From assembly GCF_031082295.1 (NCBI RefSeq), contig NZ_JAVHLD010000006.1, positions 62,001 to 126,000 on the forward strand: a DNA stretch of 64,000 bases, in the 5' to 3' direction. A program made the position numbers and the translations under genes. Positions 47,595 to 55,228 of the stretch are shown here, piece after piece. The DNA comes from Humidesulfovibrio sp. Its GTDB lineage: Bacteria; Desulfobacterota; Desulfovibrionia; Desulfovibrionales; Desulfovibrionaceae. The notes beneath the pieces are model-generated. The model searched no databases, was not told the DNA's origin, and saw nothing but the letters and a program-made list of their open reading frames with translations. The first letter of the stretch is position 1. Each line of letters opens with the position of its first letter.

Positions 47595-50186
47595 ATGAGC
47601 CATTTCGAAGCCTCCTGTCCGCGCCCAAATCCCCTGACAGAGCCACATCGCCCCGCCCTGCTCTTTCTGGCGCTGGCGCTCGTCTTGTGCGTGGATCAGA
47701 TCCTCGGGCCCTACGCCCTGGTGCGCTTCCACGATTGGTTTGACGACGGAGTCTTTAGCGAGCGCATGCTTGCGTTGGATTTTTTTCGTCATGGCCTTAC
47801 GGGCTGGCGACCCAGCCTGGGCGGCCTCCCGACCTTCGTTGGACAAAAGCCGCCCTATGACCCCCTGGCTCTGGCTTTTGCCCTCATCCCGCCCTGGCTG
47901 GTAGACGCGGCTCTGAACCTGGGCGTTCTTTTTTTGGCTGGCTGGGGCATGGAGGGGATGCTGCGGAAGTTCTTCGGCGTCTCACGGCGCATTGCCTGTT
48001 TCGGTGCTGTGCTTTTCCTGTTTTCCAGCATGATGCGCGTTCGTTGCCTGTTCGTGTTTGTCTTCCCGACGTTCTTCCTGCTGTCGCTTGACCTCTTCGA
48101 TGGCGGGCTCCGCCTGCCTCAGCGGTTGTTGAGGCTGGCTGGGCTTCTGGGCCTGACGCTTTTTTCCTTCCCGGTCATCACTTTGCCAGAGTTCTCCACG
48201 CTGCACTTCGTGTTGTTGCTGCTTTTCAGCCGCCGGGACCAGCTGGCTCGCCGCCTGGGCGGGGTGGTGCTGCTCTGGACGGCTTATGCCCTGATCTATT
48301 TGCCGCTATTCCAGCAGCTCCTTGACTATCTGCCGAACATTAACCGAGTCTATGCGGAGAAGGTCTACGATGGATTGCTGCCAGCCCTCAAGTCAATAGG
48401 CCTGGCGTTAAAGGATCAGCCCAATGACTCCATCGGCCTGGGCCTGCTGCTGCTCGGCCTGCCCGTGGCCGCGCGCTCCCGACAGGCTCGTCGAGGGCTG
48501 TTCATAGCACTGATTTTTCATGGAATTTACCTCTTCGCGCTGTCGCCTTTCAGCTCCATGTTCCACGGCACGTTCCTGGAAAAGGTTGACCTCTATAATT
48601 TCCGTCAGGTCGTTTCTTTCAGCTTCCCTCTTTTCGTGGCCCTGGCTCTGGAGCACATGCGCTCCGAGGGCCGGATGCCCCCGCTTTGGATGGTCCTGTT
48701 GGCCTTTGGGATTACCCTGCCCTGGGCCGGTGCGGACACGGGCTTGCGCACAGCATTCATGATGGCCGCGGGGCTTGGAACTCTGGCACTGTGCCTGGGA
48801 GGAGGCTTCCCGCGCCGGAAGAGCACGATGGCCGTAGCCATGGCCATTTCGATGACGGGCTTGGTTGGTGCGGGCATGATGACCATGGCACAACTCCTGG
48901 TGGACTACAGCCATGTGCCGTACGTGCGTGCCTTCGGGAACGTGCCTGAGCTTTCTGCTCTCGCCACCGGGCAGAGCGCTCCCTCCCGCGTTGGCTGCCT
49001 GGACCTGGCGCCTGCCGTGGCAATGAGCAACGGACTTGTAACCGTTGGCGAAAAGAAGGTTCTGTTTAACAAGGATTATAAACGCTATGTGCTGGCTGTG
49101 AACCAGCCGCAGTGGGCAAATAATCCGCAGGAGCGATTCCAGCAGGAGGCCCGACACATTGAACTCTATCTCTCGCGGCCCAGGGATTCCATGACCGTTC
49201 GGCGCGACGTGGTCACCAACGCTGGCCGCCCCCTGGCCGCCACGGAATGGAACATGCCGCTGCTACTCGCAATGAACGTCACGCACCTTATCTCCAGCAA
49301 ACCAGTGGCCGGACTTGAGGCGTATGGCCCGCCGCCGCAGGTCGTTGTCGGCGGCGGGCTGCCGGATTTTGTTCCAGAGGCATTCCGAGGCGGAGCGCTG
49401 GAGCGGTTCTACTCCTTGCCTCTGTGGATTTACCACCTCGACGGAGCCTTGCCGCGCGCCTATTTCACCTCCGAGGCGGTAGTGCTGGACTCCCAGGACG
49501 CAGTCGAGCACGCTCTGTTGGCGCAGGATATGGATGGCCTGCGCCGTCGAGCGTTTTTTGCCGCCGCAGACGTTCCCGGCGCCAACCTTTTCAGTCCTCC
49601 CTCCAGCCTGAACGGCGGTGAAGCCAAAGTGCTCGCCAGCACGCCGGACGAACTGGTGGTGCAGGTGCGAGCTGAGAACGCAGGGCATCTGCTTGTAAGC
49701 AACTGCTGGGACAAGGGCTGGTTCGCTCGCGTTGATGGGGCCGCAACGCCCGTGCTGCGGGCAAACATGGCCTTCCAGGCCGTGGCAATACCTGGTCCGG
49801 GCGAGCACCGCGTGGAACTGGCCTACCGTAATCCCATGGTGGGTTGGATGCATCTTGCGAGCTTGACCGGGCTTCTGCTCATGCTTGGGCTGGCGCTCTC
49901 GCCGCGTCTGGCCGCGTCCCAGCACCAGCTCAAGACCGACAGTCCGCCTGCTTCCGCTGTTGCTGAACAACCCGCTCCAGCCCGAGTAGCCCTCCTGTCC
50001 GGCGGCGTCCTGGTGACCCTGTGGTCAGTGGTCTTTTTCCTGTCGCGTGTGCTCCGGGAACCTATTGCCAGCCACCGTCCCATGACCTACGCCCTGCTGA
50101 AGGGCTTGGCTGTGGGCGTGCTGCTGTGCGTCTGGTGGCTGTGGGCGGCAAGGTCCTCGATTGACAGGGGCGGGTGCGACAACTAG
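47595..50186 (+). CDS. Large polytopic membrane protein, YfhO/GT-C-like (paralogue of 18617-21172)
   Basis: 863 aa; ILGPYALVRFHDWF, VGQKPPYDPL, THLISSKPVAGLEA, LLVSNCWDKGWFARVDG. Confidence 0.75.
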   Translation: MSHFEASCPRPNPLTEPHRPALLFLALALVLCVDQILGPYALVRFHDWFDDGVFSERMLALDFFRHGLTGWRPSLGGLPTFVGQKPPYDPLALAFALIPPWLVDAALNLGVLFLAGWGMEGMLRKFFGVSRRIACFGAVLFLFSSMMRVRCLFVFVFPTFFLLSLDLFDGGLRLPQRLLRLAGLLGLTLFSFPVITLPEFSTLHFVLLLLFSRRDQLARRLGGVVLLWTAYALIYLPLFQQLLDYLPNINRVYAEKVYDGLLPALKSIGLALKDQPNDSIGLGLLLLGLPVAARSRQARRGLFIALIFHGIYLFALSPFSSMFHGTFLEKVDLYNFRQVVSFSFPLFVALALEHMRSEGRMPPLWMVLLAFGITLPWAGADTGLRTAFMMAAGLGTLALCLGGGFPRRKSTMAVAMAISMTGLVGAGMMTMAQLLVDYSHVPYVRAFGNVPELSALATGQSAPSRVGCLDLAPAVAMSNGLVTVGEKKVLFNKDYKRYVLAVNQPQWANNPQERFQQEARHIELYLSRPRDSMTVRRDVVTNAGRPLAATEWNMPLLLAMNVTHLISSKPVAGLEAYGPPPQVVVGGGLPDFVPEAFRGGALERFYSLPLWIYHLDGALPRAYFTSEAVVLDSQDAVEHALLAQDMDGLRRRAFFAAADVPGANLFSPPSSLNGGEAKVLASTPDELVVQVRAENAGHLLVSNCWDKGWFARVDGAATPVLRANMAFQAVAIPGPGEHRVELAYRNPMVGWMHLASLTGLLLMLGLALSPRLAASQHQLKTDSPPASAVAEQPAPARVALLSGGVLVTLWSVVFFLSRVLREPIASHRPMTYALLKGLAVGVLLCVWWLWAARSSIDRGGCDN

Positions 50187-50221
50187 GTTATACGCGCTTG
50201 ACGCAGGGAGGAACTCCGCTC

Positions 50222-51373
50222 ATGAGCGCCGATAAGAGCGAACGCATTTATGTCTCCGGACCTTCGGTGACAGACCTTGAGATACAATACGTGGCCGAGG
50301 CCGCCCGCACCGCCTGGTTCGACAAGGCCGGGGTGTTCAACTCCCGTTTTGAGAAGGCCTTTGCCGACTACGTGGGCGTGCCCTTTGCCGCCAGCCTGCC
50401 CTCCTGCACGTCCGGGCTGCATCTGTCCCTGGCGGCCCTCGGCGTGGGCCCTGGTGATGAAGTCATCGTGCCGGACTTGACCTGGATCGCCTCTGCCGCC
50501 CCCATCAGCTACGTAGGTGCCACTCCGGTTTTCGCAGACGTGGACCCGGACACATGGTGTCTCAGCGCGGAATCCTTCGCCTCCTGCATCACGCCGCGCA
50601 CAAAAGCGGTTATCCCGGTCGACCTGTACGGTGGCCTGCCCGACTACGATGCCATCCTGGCGGTTGCAGAAGCTTTTGGGATTCCCGTCATCGAGGACGC
50701 CGCCGAGGCGCTGGGCAGCCAATGGCGGGGTCTCAAAGCCGGCAGCCTGGGGCGCACCGGAGTGTTCAGCTTCCACGGTTCCAAGACCATGACCACCGGC
50801 GAGGGCGGCATGCTCGTCACCGGGGACGAGAAGCTCTTTGCGCGCGTTCAATTTTTGCGGGACCATGGCCGCATTCCCGGCGATGTGTCCTTTGTCAATG
50901 CAGAGGTGGCCTTCAAGTACAAGATGAGCGCGCTCCAGGCGGCCTTCGGCCTGGGCCAGATCGAGCGCATTGAGGAGCTCATCGCCAAAAAACGCAAGAT
51001 CTTCTCCTGGTATTCGAAGCGACTGGGCGGCGTGCCGGGGCTTACGCTCAACGCCGAGCCCGAAGGTGTGCTCAATTCATACTGGATGGTCACCGTGGTC
51101 CTGGATGCGAGCCTGGGCCTGCCCAAGGCGGAGCTGATGCGCCTGTTCAAGGAGCGCAACATCGACACGCGGCCTTTCTTCAGCCCGCTCTCTTCCATCC
51201 CGGCCTATGCCGAGACGGAGCAGGGCCGCCTGGCAGCCAAGCGCAACACGGAGTCTTATGCACTCGCTCCTTGGGGTCTGAACCTGCCCTGCGGCCTGGA
51301 CATGACCGAAGCCAAGGCAGAGCGCGTCTGCACGACACTCTTTGACATTCTCCACGCCCGCACCGGGCGCTGA
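50222..51373 (+). CDS. DegT/DnrJ/EryC1/StrS family PLP aminotransferase (perosamine-synthase-like)
   Basis: RIYVSGPSVTDLEIQYVAEA, SCTSGLHLSLAALGVGPGDEVIVPDLTWIASAAPI, IEDAAEALGSQ, FSFHGSKTMTTGEGGMLVT. Confidence 0.95.
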   Translation: MSADKSERIYVSGPSVTDLEIQYVAEAARTAWFDKAGVFNSRFEKAFADYVGVPFAASLPSCTSGLHLSLAALGVGPGDEVIVPDLTWIASAAPISYVGATPVFADVDPDTWCLSAESFASCITPRTKAVIPVDLYGGLPDYDAILAVAEAFGIPVIEDAAEALGSQWRGLKAGSLGRTGVFSFHGSKTMTTGEGGMLVTGDEKLFARVQFLRDHGRIPGDVSFVNAEVAFKYKMSALQAAFGLGQIERIEELIAKKRKIFSWYSKRLGGVPGLTLNAEPEGVLNSYWMVTVVLDASLGLPKAELMRLFKERNIDTRPFFSPLSSIPAYAETEQGRLAAKRNTESYALAPWGLNLPCGLDMTEAKAERVCTTLFDILHARTGR

Positions 51374-51395
51374 TAGGAACCGGAAGGAGCAGCAC

Positions 51396-52175
51396 ATGGA
51401 AGTCGTCATCCTCTGCGGGGGCCTGGGCACCCGCCTGCGCGAAGAAACCGAGTTCCGCCCGAAGCCCATGGTCGGCATAGGCACTCGGCCCATTCTTTGG
51501 CACATCATGAAAACGTTTGCGTCCCAGGGGCATAGTAATTTTGTTTTGGCCCTCGGCTATAAGGGCGAAATGATCAAGGACTACTTCCTCAATTACGAGG
51601 CGATGAACAACGACATCACCATCGAGCTGGGCAAGCCGCTCAATGCCCAACTGCACTCCTGTCACGAAGAGTGTGGCTGGAAGATCACCCTCGCCGATAC
51701 CGGCCAGCAGGCGCTCAAGGGCGCGCGGCTCAAGAAACTGGAAAAGTACATCCAGGGAGACACCTTTCTTTTGACCTACGGCGACGGCGTGGCCAATGTG
51801 GATCTGGCCAAGCTTATCGCCTTCCACAAGTCTCATGGGAAGATGGTCACCATCACCGGCGTGAATCCGGCCTCGCGCTTCGGCGAGCTGAAGATCGAGG
51901 GCGACAACGTTACCTGTTTCCATGAGAAGCCAAAAGGCATGGGCGCCCGCATCATTAACGGCGGATACATGTGTCTAAACCGTGCCATCTTCGAGCGTCT
52001 GAGCGTGGACGATTCCTGCGACCTGGAGTACGGCCCGCTGGAACGCCTGGCCGAGGAGGGTGAGCTCATGGTCTACCGCCATCCAGGCTTCTGGGCCTGC
52101 ATGGATACCCTGCGCGACACCGAGTATCTGAACAAGCTCTGGGAAACAGGCCAGGCCGGTTGGAAGGTCTGGTAG
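51396..52175 (+). CDS. rfbF: Glucose-1-phosphate cytidylyltransferase
   Basis: MEVVILCGGLGTRLREETEFRPKPMVGIGTRPILWHIMKTFASQGHSNFVLALGYKGEMIKDYFLNY; RFGELKIEGDNVTCFHEKP. Confidence 0.96.
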   Translation: MEVVILCGGLGTRLREETEFRPKPMVGIGTRPILWHIMKTFASQGHSNFVLALGYKGEMIKDYFLNYEAMNNDITIELGKPLNAQLHSCHEECGWKITLADTGQQALKGARLKKLEKYIQGDTFLLTYGDGVANVDLAKLIAFHKSHGKMVTITGVNPASRFGELKIEGDNVTCFHEKPKGMGARIINGGYMCLNRAIFERLSVDDSCDLEYGPLERLAEEGELMVYRHPGFWACMDTLRDTEYLNKLWETGQAGWKVW

Positions 52176-52270
52176 CCCTGGCCTGAAGCTCCATCCCCGT
52201 AGCTCTATCGCAACAGGCTTCCCTCGTCCCTGGCGCCTTGCCAGGACCTGCCATGTGCGGGTATACGGGG

Positions 52271-52294
52271 CCGACCGTCGGCTTTGGCGGTCGG
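52271..52294 (+). terminator. Hairpin CCGACCG-N10-CGGTCGG between rfbF and the ABC exporter
   Basis: Read directly; no strong U-tract, so could equally be a leader structure. Confidence 0.3.
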
Positions 52295-52311
52295 CTAACA
52301 GGGAGAATGAA

Positions 52312-54084
52312 TTGAGCGAGCGGAAGACGAGCGGGGTCCAACACTCCTTGCGCTTGATGAAGCGCAGCCTGGGCTATTTTCTGCCGTACAAGAAGCGCAT
52401 CATGCTTGGCGTGATGGGCATGCTGGTGGTGGCGCCATGTGCTGCGGCCTCGGCCTGGCTGGTCAAGCTTGCCGTGGACGACGTGCTCATCAAGAAGGAC
52501 ATGCTGGCGCTGCAGATGGTCACCCTTGGCGTCATCGGGCTCATGACCCTGAAGGGCGTGTTCCGCTTCATCCAAGTCTACTACATGAACACGGCCGGTC
52601 TTTACGCCATCAATGACATCCGCAAGGATCTCTACGGCCGCATCATGTGCCTGCCCATGAGCTTTTTCAACGACACCCAGGTGGGCATGCTCATGAGCCG
52701 CATCCTGAACGACGTCGGGCTGGTGCGCTCAAGCCTGCCTTCGCTCATCATGCTCATCCGCGAGGTCTTCTCAGTCATCGGCCTGACCTTCTATGTCTTC
52801 TATCTGGACTGGCAACTGGCCTTTTGGGGCGTGCTGGTCATGCCCGCGGCCCTGTACCCGTTCATCACCTTCAGCAAGCGGCTGCGCAAGCTGTCGCGCA
52901 TGGCCCAGTCCACCGTGTCGGATGTTTCGGTGCTCATCCAGGAGGGCCTGTCCGGCATCAAAGTCATCAAGGGCTTTGCAACGGAGTCGCGCGAGTCGAA
53001 GCGTTTTGATGGCGAGACGCATAAAAACGTCGAGGTGGCGCGCAAGCAGATCCGCGCAACCGAGCAGTCCTCGCGCATCATGGAGATCATCGGCTCCTTC
53101 GCCGCCGGGCTGGTGCTCTGGTATGGCGGCACCCGCGTCATCAACGGCGACTTGACCTCCGGCGCGCTGCTCTCGTTCCTCACCTCCCTGGCGCTCTTGT
53201 ACGAGCCCATCAAGCGCATCAACGCCAGCAACATCGACCTGCAGATGGCCCTCACCGGGGCCGAGCGCGTGTTCGAGATCATGGACATGTCCGCACTGGT
53301 GAGCGAGAAGGGTGGCGAAAGGACGCTCGACGAGCCTTTCCGCGAACTGGCCTTTGAAAACGTGACCTTCAGCTACGACGGCACGCCGCGTCCGGCTCTG
53401 GAAAACCTGGACCTGGTGGTCAAGGCCGGGGAGCGCGTGGCCATCGTCGGCGCCAGCGGCTCGGGCAAGTCCACCCTGGCCAACCTGCTGCCGCGCTTTT
53501 TCGATCCCCAGGAAGGGCGCATCACCTTGAACGGCCACCCGCTCAAGGAGTACGACCTGAAGAGCCTGCGCCGCGCCACGGGCATGGTGGCCCAGGACAC
53601 CTTTCTGTTCAACGCCACCGTGGCCGAGAACATCGCCTACGGCGCCACGCGCGACTACAGCCCCGAAGAGATTCAGGCCGCCGCCAAGGCCGCCTACGCC
53701 CACGACTTCATCCTTGAGCTGCCCGAGGGATACGAGACCATGGTGGGCGAGCGCGGGGTCAAGCTTTCCGGCGGGCAGAAGCAGCGCCTCACCATCGCCC
53801 GCGCCATCCTGAAGAATCCGCCGCTCCTGGTCCTCGACGAGGCAACCAGCGCCCTGGACACGGAGAGCGAGCGCATAGTGCAGCTGGCGCTGGAAAACCT
53901 CATGCTCTCGCGCACCAGCGTGGTCATCGCCCATCGGCTGTCCACCATCCTCACCGCCGACCGCATCGTGGTCATGGACAACGGCCGCATCATCGACCAG
54001 GGGCCGCACGCGGCGCTGCTCACCCGTTGCGAGATCTACCAGCGCCTGTACGAGATGCAGTACGGCTGCGCCAGCCCGGATTAA
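52312..54084 (+). CDS. ABC transporter, MsbA-like lipid/glycolipid exporter (TMD-NBD fusion; probable TTG start)
   Basis: Six TM then GASGSGKSTLANLLPRFFDP, LSGGQKQRLTIARAILKNPPLLVLDEATSALD; TTG at 52312 preceded by gggagaatga. Confidence 0.93.
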   Translation: MSERKTSGVQHSLRLMKRSLGYFLPYKKRIMLGVMGMLVVAPCAAASAWLVKLAVDDVLIKKDMLALQMVTLGVIGLMTLKGVFRFIQVYYMNTAGLYAINDIRKDLYGRIMCLPMSFFNDTQVGMLMSRILNDVGLVRSSLPSLIMLIREVFSVIGLTFYVFYLDWQLAFWGVLVMPAALYPFITFSKRLRKLSRMAQSTVSDVSVLIQEGLSGIKVIKGFATESRESKRFDGETHKNVEVARKQIRATEQSSRIMEIIGSFAAGLVLWYGGTRVINGDLTSGALLSFLTSLALLYEPIKRINASNIDLQMALTGAERVFEIMDMSALVSEKGGERTLDEPFRELAFENVTFSYDGTPRPALENLDLVVKAGERVAIVGASGSGKSTLANLLPRFFDPQEGRITLNGHPLKEYDLKSLRRATGMVAQDTFLFNATVAENIAYGATRDYSPEEIQAAAKAAYAHDFILELPEGYETMVGERGVKLSGGQKQRLTIARAILKNPPLLVLDEATSALDTESERIVQLALENLMLSRTSVVIAHRLSTILTADRIVVMDNGRIIDQGPHAALLTRCEIYQRLYEMQYGCASPD

Positions 54085-54087
54085 GCC

Positions 54088-55167
54088 ATGCCCAGCCCGA
54101 CCTCCTACCGCATCGACGGCCTGAGCGGCCTGAACCCCAAGCGCATCCTGTGCTGCCAGCTCCGGCAGATCGGCGACGTGCTGCTCTTGACCCCCAGCAT
54201 CCACCTGCTGAAGAGCCGCTTTCCCGATGCCGAGATCGACGTGCTGACCGAGAAGAAGTGCGCGCCCGTGCTTGAAAACAACCCCGAAGTGGCGCACGTC
54301 TGGGCGCTGGACCGCAAGCTCGGCCTCGCGGACAGCCTGAAGTTCTATCGCCATGTGGGCACTGGCGGCGGCCGTGGCCGCTACGACCTCATCGTCGACT
54401 TCCAGCAGCTGCCGCGCATCCGCTGGGTGCTCATGCTGTCCGACGCGCGCGTGAAGCTCTCCTACCCGCCAGCCTGGTACAACCGGCCCTTTTACACACA
54501 CTGGGCGCCCGTGAGCGGGCCATACGCCGCCAAGTGCAAGGCCGGGGTCCTCATGCACGCCTTCGGCATCGCCTGGAACAACGACCCGCCGCGCCTGTAC
54601 CTCACCGACGCCGAGAAGACCGAGGCCGCAGGCCTGCTGCACGGCTGGGGAATCCTGCCCGAGCACACCCTCGTCACCGTGGACGCCACCCACCGCCGCG
54701 GCACGCGCCTGTGGCCCGCCGCCCACTACGGCCGCCTCATGGCGCTGGCCGCAAGCGTCCGCCCGGACCTGCGCTTCCTGCTGCTGTTCGGCCCCGGCGA
54801 GGAACAGCTCGTGGCCGAGGTGCGGCAACTCGCCCTGGCCTCCGGCCTGGACGCGGGCAGCCTCATCCTGCCTGAACAAATGCTCTCCCTGCGCCAGATG
54901 GCGGCCGTTCAGTCCTGCGCGCACCTGCACCTGGGCAACTGCTCCTCGCCCCGGCACTTCGCCGTGGCCGTCGATACGCCCACCCTTACCGTGCGCGGCT
55001 CCACCAGCAACGCCTGGACCTTCCCCGGCCCGGGACACGAAGACATCAGCCTGGGCCTGCCCTGCCAGCCCTGCAACGAAACCGGCTGCCACCTGAACAT
55101 AAAATGCCTCACCGACCTCGCCCCGGAAGCCGTGCTGCCGCGACTCCTGGCCATGCTGGAGCAATAA
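54088..55167 (+). CDS. Glycosyltransferase family 9 (heptosyltransferase)
   Basis: RILCCQLRQIGDVLLLTPSIHLLKSRFPDAEIDVLTEKKCAPVLENNPEV; VTVDATHRRGTRLWPAAHYGRLM; GSTSNAWTFPGPGHEDISLGLPCQPCNETGCH. Confidence 0.95.
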   Translation: MPSPTSYRIDGLSGLNPKRILCCQLRQIGDVLLLTPSIHLLKSRFPDAEIDVLTEKKCAPVLENNPEVAHVWALDRKLGLADSLKFYRHVGTGGGRGRYDLIVDFQQLPRIRWVLMLSDARVKLSYPPAWYNRPFYTHWAPVSGPYAAKCKAGVLMHAFGIAWNNDPPRLYLTDAEKTEAAGLLHGWGILPEHTLVTVDATHRRGTRLWPAAHYGRLMALAASVRPDLRFLLLFGPGEEQLVAEVRQLALASGLDAGSLILPEQMLSLRQMAAVQSCAHLHLGNCSSPRHFAVAVDTPTLTVRGSTSNAWTFPGPGHEDISLGLPCQPCNETGCHLNIKCLTDLAPEAVLPRLLAMLEQ

Positions 55168-55174
55168 GCCCAGA

Positions 55175-55195
55175 CCGCCGGAGGCACCCCAGGCT
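55175..55195 (-). repeat. Intergenic repeat unit, copy B (rc: agcctggggtgcctccggcgg)
   Basis: 20/21 identical to copy at 61258-61278; between convergent gene ends. Confidence 0.7.
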
Positions 55196-55207
55196 CCCGG
55201 ACCCTGG

Positions 55208-55227
55208 CCGCCGGGGCATCCCGGGCT
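55208..55227 (-). repeat. Intergenic repeat unit, copy C (rc: agcccgggatgccccggcgg)
   Basis: Differs from copy A by one substitution and one 1-nt deletion; tandem with copy B. Confidence 0.65.
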
Positions 55228-55228
55228 G

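Noticed and set aside
52771-55164. 797 aa minus-strand ORF antisense to the ABC exporter and GT9
   Set aside because: Low-complexity G/V/A/H/Q composition and complete overlap with two motif-supported genes; shadow ORF.
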